Source: Marivibrio halodurans (lineage in GTDB: Bacteria > Pseudomonadota > Alphaproteobacteria > UBA8366 > Aestuariispiraceae). Taken from it: DNA of 64,000 nucleotides. The position numbers and the translations under genes are program-made. The stretch spans positions 372,001-436,000 of the forward strand of contig NZ_JAGMWN010000003.1 of NCBI RefSeq assembly GCF_017963645.1, given 5' to 3'. The first letter of the stretch is position 1; the number at the start of each line of letters is the position of its first letter. Of the stretch, positions 54,619-62,838 are shown piece after piece. The notes beneath the pieces were generated by a model. It searched no databases and was not told where the DNA came from. It was given only the letters and a program-made list of their open reading frames with translations.

Positions 54619-55356
54619 TCACATCATCGCCATTCCCCCATTGATGTGCAAGGTTTGGCCGGTCACATAGCCCGCCTCCTCCGAGGCGAGATAGACCACG
54701 CCCGCGGCGATATCCTCCGGCGCGCCCATGCGGCCGGCGGGGATATTGGCGATCAGCTTGCCGTGCTGATCCTCGCTCAGCGCGTCCGTCATCGCGGTCG
54801 AGATGAAGCCCGGCGCGATGCAGTTGACGGTGATGTTGCGGCTCGCGACCTCCTGGGCCAGCGACTTGGACATGCCGATCAGGCCCGCCTTCGAGGCGGC
54901 ATAATTCATCTGGCCCGGATTGCCGGTGACACCGACGATCGAGGTAATGCCGACGATCCGCCCCCATTTGCGCTTCATCATCCCGCGCAACACGGCACGG
55001 CTGAGTTGAAAGGCGGCGGTCAGATTAACGGCGATGACCTGATCCCACTCCTCGTTCTTCATCCGCATGGCGAGGTTGTCGCGCGTCAGCCCGGCATTGT
55101 TCACCAGGATGTCGAGACCGCCCATCGCCTCCTCCGCCTGCTTGGGCAGGGCGGCGACGGCCTCCGCGTCGGAAAGATTGGCCGGCGTCACATGGGCGCG
55201 ATCGCCGAGTTCGTCCTTGAGCTTCTCCAAGGGGTCGGTCCGCGTGCCGCTCAACGCGACAGTGGCGCCCCGCTCGTGGAGCGCGCGCGCGATCGCCGCG
55301 CCGATACCGCCGGAGGCGCCGGTGACGAGGGCGGATTTTCCCGAAAGGTCGAACAT
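54619..55356 (-). CDS. fabG: 3-oxoacyl-ACP reductase
   Basis: 245 residues. The NADPH-dependent reductase of each elongation cycle. Rossmann start ALVTGASGGIGAAIARAL, NNAGLTRDN with the catalytic Asn region, Ser in GITSIVGVTGNPGQ, and the YAASK pair near residue 152; the end VTGQTLHINGGMAMM is typical FabG. It lies 34 bases behind fabD, so they are co-transcribed. Confidence 0.96.
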   Translation of the reverse strand: MFDLSGKSALVTGASGGIGAAIARALHERGATVALSGTRTDPLEKLKDELGDRAHVTPANLSDAEAVAALPKQAEEAMGGLDILVNNAGLTRDNLAMRMKNEEWDQVIAVNLTAAFQLSRAVLRGMMKRKWGRIVGITSIVGVTGNPGQMNYAASKAGLIGMSKSLAQEVASRNITVNCIAPGFISTAMTDALSEDQHGKLIANIPAGRMGAPEDIAAGVVYLASEEAGYVTGQTLHINGGMAMM

Positions 55357-55390
55357 CGCTTTCTCGGCTCCCTATGGATTCGGATGGCAA

Positions 55391-56329
55391 TCAGAGGCTC
55401 TTGAGGAAAGCCTCGACATCGGCCGGCGTATTGACCGCGACGCCCGTAAGATCGCGATCGATGCGCCGCGCGAGACCGGACAGGACCTTGCCCGTCCCGA
55501 CCTCGACCAGGGTATCGACGCCCTCCCCCTTCATCGTCAACACGCATTCGCGCCAGCGCACGCGTCCGCACACCTGCTCAACCAGCAATTTACGGATCAC
55601 CGAGGGGTCGGTCACGGTCTCCGCCGTCACATTCGCGACGATCGGCAGCGCCGGCGGCAGGATATCCGTCTCGGCGAGCGCCCTGCCCATGGCATCGGCC
55701 GCCGGGGCCATCAGATCGCAATGGAAGGGCGCGGAGACCGGCAACATCACGGCGCGCTTCGCCCCCTTTTCCTTGGCGAGATCGACCGCGCGTTCCACCG
55801 CCGCGCGCGCGCCGGAGATGACGACCTGCCCCGGCGCGTTATCGTTCGCGGCGGCGCAAATCTCGCCCTGCGCGGCGGCCTCGGCAACGGCTTCCGCATC
55901 CGCGAGATCCAGCCCCAGGATCGCGGCCATTGCCCCCTCGCCCACCGGAACCGCCTTCTGCATGGCCTGACCGCGCAGCTTGAGAAGACGCGCGGTATCC
56001 GACAAGGGAAGCGCCCGCGCGGCGCAGAGCGCCGAGTATTCCCCCAGCGAATGACCAGCAACGAACGCGCCGAGTTCGGCGAGCGGCCGGCCTCCCTCGG
56101 CCTCGATCACCCGCACGGCGGCTAGGCTGACGGCCATCAGCGCCGGCTGCGCGTTCTCGGTCAGGGTGAGTTCGTCCTCCGGCCCTTCGCGCATCAGGCG
56201 GCCGAGCCCCTGGCCCAGCGCGTCGTCCACCTCCTCGAAAACCTCGCGGGCCCGCGGAAACGCCTCGGCCAACTCCACCCCCATGCCGACGGCTTGGGAC
56301 CCCTGCCCCGGGAAGACGAATGCGCGCAT
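55391..56329 (-). CDS. fabD: Malonyl-CoA:ACP transacylase
   Basis: 312 residues. Loads malonyl onto ACP. Start AFVFPGQGSQAVGMG, nucleophile Ser94 in AGHSLGEYSA, catalytic His in SAPFHCDLM and the Gln/Arg sites are present. ATG 56329 is the family start; the frame extends upstream without similarity. It heads the fabD-fabG unit; the unrelated 132-residue gene lies 173 bases upstream. Confidence 0.96.
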   Translation of the reverse strand: MRAFVFPGQGSQAVGMGVELAEAFPRAREVFEEVDDALGQGLGRLMREGPEDELTLTENAQPALMAVSLAAVRVIEAEGGRPLAELGAFVAGHSLGEYSALCAARALPLSDTARLLKLRGQAMQKAVPVGEGAMAAILGLDLADAEAVAEAAAQGEICAAANDNAPGQVVISGARAAVERAVDLAKEKGAKRAVMLPVSAPFHCDLMAPAADAMGRALAETDILPPALPIVANVTAETVTDPSVIRKLLVEQVCGRVRWRECVLTMKGEGVDTLVEVGTGKVLSGLARRIDRDLTGVAVNTPADVEAFLKSL

Positions 56330-56502
56330 ATCGGACCACCCCCTGTCTTCGGCGGGTCGGCTCGATCGCGCGGCAACGCGCGAAGCGGCCCCACCGCCCA
56401 TGGCATTTGCCGGTGGTGATTAGGGGCCGCCGCGCCAGGGGTCAAGCCGGGAGGAACAATCGACCCTCCCCGTGCATGGCGAAGAAGGCGGGAGGCCGGA
56501 CA

Positions 56503-56901
56503 TCACCCGGCGTTGGCCGGCGCCTTGAGAACGGCGGCGCGAACCCAGCTATCCTGGGCGACATATTGCGGGAACTCGTCCCAAAAGCCCTCGAACCAGC
56601 CAACCTGGCCATGGACGTAACGGCCGCCGCGCATCTGCAACAACACCTTGCGCGCCGCGAAGGTCTCGCCGTCACGATAGCAGAGGTACCAGACACCGAC
56701 CCCCTCGAAGTCGAAGCCGATATCCAGGTCGATCGGGCCGCCAGCCTCCTCCCGGTCGAGCAACTCGTAGGCGCTGGGCTCCTCCGGATCCTCGGGATCG
56801 TAGAGCGCGAAGACGACGAGATCCGCCGACCCGGCGAGCCGGGACAGCTCCCTCGCGATCATGCCCTCCATCATCGTCCGCAAATGCCGCGCGTCGTTCA
56901 T
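56503..56901 (-). CDS. Small acidic protein of unknown function
   Basis: 132 residues. Not recognised. It is acidic (YDPEDPEEPSAYELLDREEA), single-domain in appearance and rich in aromatic residues towards the end (GVGVWYLCYRDGETF; GQVGWFEGFWDEFPQYV), with no signal peptide or membrane helix. ATG 56901 has AAGGTGG directly upstream and is preferred over a GTG three codons earlier. The start is next to an AT-rich island of about 140 bases. It could be a small cytosolic binding protein; nothing in the context gives a role. Confidence 0.72.
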   Translation of the reverse strand: MNDARHLRTMMEGMIARELSRLAGSADLVVFALYDPEDPEEPSAYELLDREEAGGPIDLDIGFDFEGVGVWYLCYRDGETFAARKVLLQMRGGRYVHGQVGWFEGFWDEFPQYVAQDSWVRAAVLKAPANAG

Positions 56902-57168
56902 TGCCACCACCTTGCTGAAAAGCTCTCCTTCCCTTGTGCCGTGATTCGCTTGTTTTTCAAATAATTTTTTTCATTTTATTTAATTATCCATAATAATACA
57001 CAATATCATGTGTATATATGTGGCTCGACATGCTGATTATTTACATATTTTTTGAGGATTTTACATTGTTGTTATTATCAGCCCCACGAATCTAACCCGA
57101 ATCAGAACCGAATCTCGCCGTCCTCTACTATGGCCGGGAATTCGCCGGGTCGCGCGGCGGGGACCGCC

Positions 57169-57204
57169 GCCAGGACGGGCGCCAGGACGGGCACCGGGGC
57201 GGGC
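57169..57204 (+). repeat. Three 12-bp tandem repeats in the rpsF leader
   Basis: GCCAGGACGGGC (57169-57180) repeated exactly (57181-57192), then ACCGGGGCGGGC (57193-57204). Confidence 0.8.
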
Positions 57205-57249
57205 GCGGTAGACTTGCAAAGCCGGGGGGAGGGCTGTAAAAGCCGCGCT

Positions 57250-57308
57250 GTCCGCGTGGGCGGACGATTTTCCATAGCTCCTTGCCGGCGGGGGATCGCC
57301 CCGTCGGC
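57250..57308 (+). promoter_or_regulatory. Two stem-loops in the rpsF leader, possible autoregulatory element
   Basis: GTCCGC-GTGG-GCGGAC (57250-57265) is followed by GATTTT, like a weak attenuator. GCCGGCGGGG (57284-57293) pairs with CCCCGTCGGC (57299-57308) around GATCG. In several bacteria the S6:S18 complex binds a structured rpsF leader; whether this is such an element cannot be decided by eye. Confidence 0.35.
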
Positions 57309-57390
57309 TAGGTCCGTGCGGCGACGGAACCGGCCTCCTAAGGGGCGGGCCGATCGCGACGGGCCGGGAACAGCCGAAGGGAGTGGCGAT

Positions 57391-57858
57391 ATGCCGAATT
57401 ACGAGCTCGTGCTCATCGCGCGACAGGACGTCTCGGCGTCCCAGGTCGAGACCATCACCGACGAGATCAAGAACGAGATCACCGGTGCGGAGGGAACGAT
57501 TTCCCGCCACGAATACTGGGGTCTGCGCAATCTATCCTATCGCATCAAGAAGAACCGCAAGGGCCACTACGTCCTGCTGAACTTCGAGGCGAAGCCCGAC
57601 GTCGTCACCGAGATGGAGCGCAAGATGCGCCTGCATGACGACATCCTGCGCTTCCTGACGACCCGTACCGAGGATCTGCCCGAGGACGCTTCCATCGTCA
57701 TGCAGCGGCGCGAGGAGCGCGGCCGAGGCGATCGTGGTGACCGCGGCGATCGCGGCGATCGCGGCCCGCGCGGCGGCGATCGTGGTGACCGTGGGGGCGA
57801 TCGCGGCCCTCGTGGCGACCGCTTCGAGCGCGGCGGCGACCGCGCCGAGCGTTCCTGA
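57391..57858 (+). CDS. rpsF: 30S ribosomal protein S6 with Arg/Gly/Asp-rich tail
   Basis: 155 residues. S6 binds 16S rRNA with S18 in the platform. The first 95 residues are a normal S6 (PNYELVLIARQDVSASQVET; EYWGLRNLSYRIKKNRKGHY; FLTTRTEDLPEDASIVM). From about residue 108 a low-complexity tail is made of GDR/GPR units (RGDRGDRGDRGDRGPRGGDR and more), longer than the usual short S6 tail. GGGAG precedes ATG 57391; earlier in-frame codons are in the leader. It is followed by rpsR (36 bases) and rplI (14 bases). Confidence 0.95.
   Translation: MPNYELVLIARQDVSASQVETITDEIKNEITGAEGTISRHEYWGLRNLSYRIKKNRKGHYVLLNFEAKPDVVTEMERKMRLHDDILRFLTTRTEDLPEDASIVMQRREERGRGDRGDRGDRGDRGPRGGDRGDRGGDRGPRGDRFERGGDRAERS
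57724..57850 (+). repeat. GATCG/GGTGACC-rich repeat coding the S6 tail
   Basis: Repeated GGCGATCGC and GATCGTGGTGACC units encode GDRGDR. The pattern is in frame and partly palindromic (CGATCG), so its length could change by slippage or recombination. Confidence 0.7.
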
Positions 57859-57894
57859 TCCAAGACGCCGACTTAAGAGAAGGAGACCCAACTC

Positions 57895-58137
57895 ATGGCG
57901 ACCCGTCCCGCACCGCGGCGTCCGTTCTTCCGCCGCAAGAAGACCTGCCCCTTCACCGGCCCGAACGCGCCGGCGATCGACTATAAGGACGTGAAGACGC
58001 TGCAGCGCTTCATCTCCGAGCGCGGCAAGATCGTGCCGTCGCGCATCACCGCCGTCAGCGCGAAGAAGCAGCGGGCACTGGCCCGCGCCATCAAGCGCGC
58101 GCGGTTCATCGGGCTCCTGCCCTACAGCATCCAGTAA
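57895..58137 (+). CDS. rpsR: 30S ribosomal protein S18
   Basis: 80 residues, the binding partner of S6. The core [20 protein letters not shown] and [20 protein letters not shown] is highly conserved. AAGGAG lies before the ATG. Normal length for alphaproteobacteria. Confidence 0.97.
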   Translation: MATRPAPRRPFFRRKKTCPFTGPNAPAIDYKDVKTLQRFISERGKIVPSRITAVSAKKQRALARAIKRARFIGLLPYSIQ

Positions 58138-58151
58138 GGAGGAGCGAGACG

Positions 58152-58877
58152 ATGAGCGTTCAAGTCATCCTGATGGAGCGGATCGAGAAGCTCGGCCAGA
58201 TGGGCGACGTGGTCGCCGTGAAGCCCGGCTTCGCCCGCAACTACCTCCTGCCGCAGGGCAAGGCCGTGCGCGCCAGCGACGCCAATCTGAAGGAATTCGA
58301 GGCCAAGCGCGCACAGCTCGAGGCCGAGAACCTGGAGAAGAAGAAGGAAGCCGACCGCGTCGCCACCGACCTCGAGGGTCTTGGCGTCGTGATCATCCGC
58401 GCGGCCTCCGAGACCGGCCAGCTCTACGGCTCGGTCAATGCCCGCGACATTTCCGCCGCGATCACGGAAGCGGGCGTTACGATCGCGCGCAACCAGGTGC
58501 TGATGGAGAAGCCGGTCAAGACGCTCGGCATCTTCGACTTCCGCGTGAAGCTGCACCCGGAGGTGATCGTCACCGTCAAGGTCAACGTGGCGCAGAGCCA
58601 GGAAGAGGCCGAGGCCCAGGCCGAGCGCGTGGCGCGCGGCGAGGACGCGGTGATCACGGAGGCCGAACAGGCCGCCCGCGAGATCGCCGAGGAAGCCGAG
58701 GCCCAGGCCGCCGCGATCGCGGAAGCCGCCGCCGAGATGGCATCCGGCGACACGGCCGAGGCACTCAAGGACGCCGCCGAGGAAGCCAAGGAAATCGTCG
58801 AGGAGGTCCGCGAGGACACCGAGGACGAAACCGGCGACGAGACGGCGGACGAGGCGGGGGACGAGAACAAGGGCTGA
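58152..58877 (+). CDS. rplI: 50S ribosomal protein L9 with acidic C-terminal extension
   Basis: 241 residues, against about 149 in E. coli. The first 150 residues are a normal L9: VILMERIEKLGQMGDVVAVK and NYLLPQGKAVRAS, the long connecting helix, and the C-terminal RNA-binding domain ending near VIVTVKVNVA. The remaining 90 residues are Ala/Glu/Asp-rich and probably helical (EAEQAAREIAEEAEAQAAAI), finishing in EDETGDETADEAGDENKG. Such tails occur in several alphaproteobacteria but this one is long. GGAGGAG is before the ATG. A strong terminator follows. Confidence 0.95.
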   Translation: MSVQVILMERIEKLGQMGDVVAVKPGFARNYLLPQGKAVRASDANLKEFEAKRAQLEAENLEKKKEADRVATDLEGLGVVIIRAASETGQLYGSVNARDISAAITEAGVTIARNQVLMEKPVKTLGIFDFRVKLHPEVIVTVKVNVAQSQEEAEAQAERVARGEDAVITEAEQAAREIAEEAEAQAAAIAEAAAEMASGDTAEALKDAAEEAKEIVEEVREDTEDETGDETADEAGDENKG

Positions 58878-58912
58878 GCCCTTCCTCTCCCCCTCGCGGT
58901 AGTCGACACGGG

Positions 58913-58948
58913 AACGCCCGGGATCGGTTCACGATCCCGGGCGTTTTC
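58913..58948 (+). terminator. Rho-independent terminator of the rpsF-rpsR-rplI operon
   Basis: AACGCCCGGGATCG (58913-58926) pairs exactly with CGATCCCGGGCGTT (58932-58945) around GTTCA, followed by TTCATT. It lies 36 bases after the rplI stop. Confidence 0.85.
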
Positions 58949-58957
58949 ATTCGTGCC

Positions 58958-58984
58958 GATAAGGGTGGGGGGATAAGGGTGGGG
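58958..58984. repeat. Direct repeat of 13 bases
   Basis: GATAAGGGTGGGG occurs at 58958-58970 and 58972-58984, immediately before the end of the molybdoenzyme gene. Confidence 0.8.
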
Positions 58985-58985
58985 G

Positions 58986-61214
58986 TTAGGCCGCCCCACC
59001 CCGGTTGTCGGTGAAGGGAAGCGTCCGCCACCGCACGCCGCGGCCGGCGAAGATCGCGTTGGAGACGGCCGGCGCGGCCGGCGGCGTCCCGGGCTCGCCC
59101 ACGCCCGTCGGCGCCTCCGCCGAGGGGACGATATGCGTTTCCACGAACGGCATGTCGTCGATCCGCATCGGCTCGTAGGTGTCGAAGTTGGTCTGGTCGA
59201 CGGCCCCGTCGGTCAGCGTGATCTTGTTGCGGATCGCATGACCGAGACCATAGCCGATCCCCCCTTCCATCTGGGCGGCGATATTGTCCGGGTTGACCGC
59301 CACGCCGCAATCGACGGCGCAGACGATACGATCGACCTTATAGGCGTCGCCCTCACCCAGCGTGACGTCCGCCACCTGGGCCACATAGCTGCCGAAGCTC
59401 TTATGCACGGCGACGCCGCGCGCCTTGCCCTCCGGCACCGGATCGCCCCACCCCGCCTTCTCCGCGGCGAGCTTGAGGACACCGGCCTCGCGCGAGCCCT
59501 CCGGCAGAAGCGCGAGGCGGAATTCGACCGGGTCGCGCCCGGCCGCCGCCGCCAGATCGTCCAGCATGGTCTCCATGACAAAGGCCGTGTGCGTGCTGCC
59601 GACGGACCGCCACCAGAGCGGCGGCACGCCGACCGTCACCGTATGCAACTCGCCCTGGAAGTTGGGGATGCGATAGCTGTTGCCGGCCACGCCCTCGACG
59701 GAGGTATGGTCGATGCCGTCATGCACCATGCCGGGTTCGAAGGCCGTGCCGGCGACGATGCTCTGCCCGACGATGCGATGGTGCCAACCGACGATATTGC
59801 CCTCGGTGTCGAGCCCCGCGCGCACCTTATGCATATAGGCGGGGCGATAATAGCCGCCCTTGATGTCGTCCTCGCGGCTCCACTGGATCTTCAGGGGTTG
59901 GGGCGTACCCCAGGCCTTGGCCAGTTGCGCCGCCTCGCCGACGATATGCGAATCATAGATCGCCCGGCGCCCGAAGGAACCGCCGGCCCACAGGGTGTTT
60001 ATCCTGACCTGCGCGGCCTCGATGCCGAGGGTCCCGGCCGCCACCATCTGATCGACCGTCTGAAGCTGCGAGCCGGTCCAGACTTCCGCCATCTCGCCGT
60101 CGAAATGGATGGTGACGTCGTGCGGCTCCATCGGCGCGTGGGCCAGGAAGGGGAACTCGAACGTCCCCTCGATCACCCGTGCCGCCCCGGCGAGCGCCCC
60201 TTCGGAATCGCCGTCGGACTGGAAGACCTTGCCCGGCTGGTCGAGCAGGGCGGCATATTCGGCGCGCAGTTCCTTCGTGCCCCGCGTCTCGGCCTTGCTC
60301 TCATCCCAGTCGATCTTGAGCGCGTCGCGCCCCTTGAAGGCGGGCCAGGTCGATTTCGCCACCACGGCGATACCGGCCGGAATCTGAAGCACCCGGACGA
60401 CGCCGTTGATCTTCTCCGCCTCGGACGCGTCGAAGCCGCGCACCGTCGCGCCGAATTTCGGCGGACGGGCGATGGCGGCGACCAGCACGCCCTCCGGCGC
60501 GTGGTCCAGGGCGAAGATCGGCGCCCCTTCCGTCTTCGGCTTCACGTCCAGGCGCGTCGTGGCCTTGCCGATATAGCGAAACTGCGACGGGTCCTTGAGC
60601 GTGACCGAGGACGGCGGGGACATGGCCGCCGCGGCCGCCGCCATCGCGCCGAAACCGGCGGACTTGCCGGACGCGGCATGCGCGATCGTCCCGTCATCGA
60701 CCGTCACTTCGCCGGCCGGAACGCCCCAGGCCTCTGCGGCGGCGGCGACCAGCATCGCCCGGGCCATGGCCCCGGCCTCGCGATACTGAGTAAAGGAATT
60801 GGCGATCGCGGTCGACCCGCCCGTCCCCTGCACCTGCCCGAAGGCGGTGTTATTGTATTTGGAGGCATCGGCGGGCGCGAATTCGGGAGACATCTGCTCC
60901 CACCGCGCATCCAGCTCCTCCGCGACCAGCGTGGTCAGACCGTGCGCCGTGCCCTGCCCCATGTCGAGATGCTTGCTCAACACCGCGACCGTATCGTCGG
61001 GACGGATGATGACGAAGGGATTGATCAGGTTTTCGGCGGCTTCGCCGGCCGCGGCCTCCGCCCGGCCCAGGCCCGGTAAAGCCCCGCCGATCATCAGCCC
61101 CAGACCGGCCCCGCCGGTCGCGATCAGGAATTGGCGGCGCGAGGGACGAAAGCCCCCCGTGGTCCCATCGGCCGAGCCGTCGGTGTGCGTCGGATTCGAG
61201 AAAATGGCGCGCAT
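58986..61214 (-). CDS. Molybdopterin-binding subunit of a xanthine-dehydrogenase-family oxidase (IorB type)
   Basis: 742 residues. The large subunit of a two-subunit molybdenum hydroxylase that oxidises aldehydes or N-heterocycles. A Tat signal ([13 protein letters not shown], twin Arg at 26-27) sends the folded enzyme to the periplasm. Molybdopterin-binding segments such as [40 protein letters not shown] and the C-terminal [19 protein letters not shown] (with the catalytic Glu) are present. The layout matches isoquinoline 1-oxidoreductase beta. The Fe-S subunit gene lies four bases upstream. Electrons probably go to a cytochrome elsewhere; substrate unknown. Confidence 0.9.
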   Translation of the reverse strand: MRAIFSNPTHTDGSADGTTGGFRPSRRQFLIATGGAGLGLMIGGALPGLGRAEAAAGEAAENLINPFVIIRPDDTVAVLSKHLDMGQGTAHGLTTLVAEELDARWEQMSPEFAPADASKYNNTAFGQVQGTGGSTAIANSFTQYREAGAMARAMLVAAAAEAWGVPAGEVTVDDGTIAHAASGKSAGFGAMAAAAAAMSPPSSVTLKDPSQFRYIGKATTRLDVKPKTEGAPIFALDHAPEGVLVAAIARPPKFGATVRGFDASEAEKINGVVRVLQIPAGIAVVAKSTWPAFKGRDALKIDWDESKAETRGTKELRAEYAALLDQPGKVFQSDGDSEGALAGAARVIEGTFEFPFLAHAPMEPHDVTIHFDGEMAEVWTGSQLQTVDQMVAAGTLGIEAAQVRINTLWAGGSFGRRAIYDSHIVGEAAQLAKAWGTPQPLKIQWSREDDIKGGYYRPAYMHKVRAGLDTEGNIVGWHHRIVGQSIVAGTAFEPGMVHDGIDHTSVEGVAGNSYRIPNFQGELHTVTVGVPPLWWRSVGSTHTAFVMETMLDDLAAAAGRDPVEFRLALLPEGSREAGVLKLAAEKAGWGDPVPEGKARGVAVHKSFGSYVAQVADVTLGEGDAYKVDRIVCAVDCGVAVNPDNIAAQMEGGIGYGLGHAIRNKITLTDGAVDQTNFDTYEPMRIDDMPFVETHIVPSAEAPTGVGEPGTPPAAPAVSNAIFAGRGVRWRTLPFTDNRGGAA

Positions 61215-61218
61215 CGGA

Positions 61219-61680
61219 TCAGCCCTCCATCGTTTCGGCGGCGTGGTGGATCGCCTGGCGGATGCGGTGGTAGGTGGCGCAGCGGCAGACATTGCCCGAC
61301 ATCGCCGCGTCGATATCCGCATCGCTCGGCTTGGGCGTCTCGGACAGAAGCGCCGCCGCCGCCATGATCTGGCCCGACTGGCAATAGCCGCATTGCGGAA
61401 CCTGCAGATCGACCCAGGCTTGGCGTACCGCGTCGGCCGCCTTGCCGGACAGCGCGTCGATCGTCGTCACCTCGGCCTCGCCCAAACTGTCGATCGGCGT
61501 CACGCAGGAACGCGACGGATAGCCGTCGATATAGACCGTGCAGGCGCCGCAGGCGGCAATGCCGCAGCCGAACTTGGTGCCCTTCAGCCCCAGCTCGTCC
61601 CGCAGTGCCCAAAGAAGGGGAGTATCCGCATCGGCATCGACCGTGCGCTTCTCCCCATTGACCGTGATCTCGAAGGCCAT
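61219..61680 (-). CDS. Two-[2Fe-2S] subunit of the molybdenum hydroxylase (IorA type)
   Basis: 153 residues. A plant-type [2Fe-2S] domain with Cys39, Cys44, Cys47 and Cys59 ([14 protein letters not shown]) and a second cluster domain with Cys97, Cys100, Cys132 and Cys134 ([22 protein letters not shown]). ATG 61680 gives the standard start [13 protein letters not shown]; the open extension to 61749 is unconserved. It has no Tat signal and probably leaves with its partner. It is divergent from an AraC gene. Confidence 0.93.
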   Translation of the reverse strand: MAFEITVNGEKRTVDADADTPLLWALRDELGLKGTKFGCGIAACGACTVYIDGYPSRSCVTPIDSLGEAEVTTIDALSGKAADAVRQAWVDLQVPQCGYCQSGQIMAAAALLSETPKPSDADIDAAMSGNVCRCATYHRIRQAIHHAAETMEG

Positions 61681-61858
61681 GAAGCCCTCCCTCGTCGATG
61701 GATCGGTGAATGGATGGTCCGGACGCCCCCCTAGCGGCGCCCCCAACACGTATCAAGATGGTCCCCGAAACGGGGCACGGGAAGGCGAGATGGGCCGAAA
61801 AGCTTGCCCAATCCTCCGGCAATCGAGTCATTCCCATTGTCGGGCGGCGGCGCGGCGT

Positions 61859-61881
61859 CCTATCTATCCTCATTCGATAGG
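61859..61881. repeat. Inverted repeat in the iorA-araC gap
   Basis: CCTATC (61859-61864) and GATAGG (61876-61881) are complementary across 11 bases, 36 bases before the AraC start. Possible operator of the neighbouring regulator. Confidence 0.4.
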
Positions 61882-61916
61882 CTGGCGAAACAGGCCGGCC
61901 CCCGGAGGTCGCGACC

Positions 61917-62834
61917 ATGGAGCCGATGGACCAGTCCCATGCCCGTCATCTGATCGACGCGGCCCGCGCCCATGCGCGGGTCGAGGGCAAGAACATGTTG
62001 CCCGTGCCCGGCGCCGTGCTGTTCCGGGCGGATCAACGCACGCCCTGCACCTCGACACTCTACGATCCCTGCATGGTGATCGTGCTTCAGGGCTCGAAGC
62101 GCGGTTTCCTGAAAGGCAATGCCTTCCGCTACGATCCGGATACCTATGCCGTCTACACGGCCCCGATGCCGTTGGAGGTGGAGGTACTCTCGGCCAGCCC
62201 TGAGCGTCCGTTCCTGGGCGTCGCCCTGATGCTCAATCCCGGCGAGATCGCGGAACTTCAACTCTCGCTCGCTTCTGAAAATGAAATGGGCGAGGACGCT
62301 TGGGACGATATGGAAGCCGACATCCTGCCGGAGGCGGTGATCACCTCCCCCATCGACCAGGGCATGAGGGCGGCGGTCGCGCGGCTGATCCATTCGCTCG
62401 ACGATCCGACGGATGCACGCGTGCTCGGCGATCTTGCCCGGCGGGAAATCCTGTTCCGCGCGCTACGCGGCGAACAGGGCGCGCGGCTGCGCGCGGTGCT
62501 GCACCGCCACGGCCGGTTCAAGCGGATCGGCGACGTGATCCGCGAGATCAATACCGACTACTCCCGCCCCATGACGACATCGGAGATGATGGGCGTCGCG
62601 GGGATGAGCAAGACCGTCCTGCATGAGAGTTTCAAGGCGGTCACGGGCCTGTCGCCGCTGCAATATGTGAAGTCGATCCGCCTTCACCGCGCGCGGGTCC
62701 TGATGCTGGAGGAAGGGATGAGCGCGCGCGCCGCCGCCTATCGCGTCGGCTATGCCAGCCCGTCCCAGTTCAGCCGGGAGTTCAAACGCCTGTTCGGCCG
62801 CCCGCCGAGCGAAAGCCAGCGCGCGGCGCGTTAA
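61917..62834 (+). CDS. AraC family transcriptional regulator
   Basis: 305 residues. The N-terminal cupin-like AraC_N domain (about 30-185; CMVIVLQGSKRGFL is typical) senses a ligand and the C-terminal double HTH (about 205-302) includes MMGVAGMSKTVLHESFKAVT, LSPLQYVKSIRLHRARVLM and AYRVGYASPSQFSREFKRLF. This domain pair resembles YqhC, an aldehyde-responsive activator. It is divergent from the iorA/B genes, so it most likely controls them in response to an aldehyde or the enzyme's substrate; that is inference. Confidence 0.9.
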   Translation: MEPMDQSHARHLIDAARAHARVEGKNMLPVPGAVLFRADQRTPCTSTLYDPCMVIVLQGSKRGFLKGNAFRYDPDTYAVYTAPMPLEVEVLSASPERPFLGVALMLNPGEIAELQLSLASENEMGEDAWDDMEADILPEAVITSPIDQGMRAAVARLIHSLDDPTDARVLGDLARREILFRALRGEQGARLRAVLHRHGRFKRIGDVIREINTDYSRPMTTSEMMGVAGMSKTVLHESFKAVTGLSPLQYVKSIRLHRARVLMLEEGMSARAAAYRVGYASPSQFSREFKRLFGRPPSESQRAAR

Positions 62835-62838
62835 TCCT

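Larger units (their letters stand above)
56902..57390. other. AT-rich island and leader region ahead of rpsF
   Basis: 489 bases. Bases 56941-57060 are about 24% G+C by hand count, against roughly 65% around. A possible promoter for rpsF is TTGAGG (57052-57057) with TATCAG (57076-57081), 18 bases apart. Further down are three 12-bp repeats (57169-57204), a stem GTCCGC/GCGGAC followed by GATTTT (57250-57270), and a ten-pair stem (57284-57308) in the mRNA leader. Confidence 0.6.

Noticed and set aside
57724-57850. Repeats that might be a CRISPR array
   Set aside because: They are in-frame GDR codons without unique spacers of regular length, inside rpsF.
59133-61079. 648-codon open frame antisense to the molybdoenzyme gene
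   Set aside because: Shadow of a gene with clear molybdopterin motifs.
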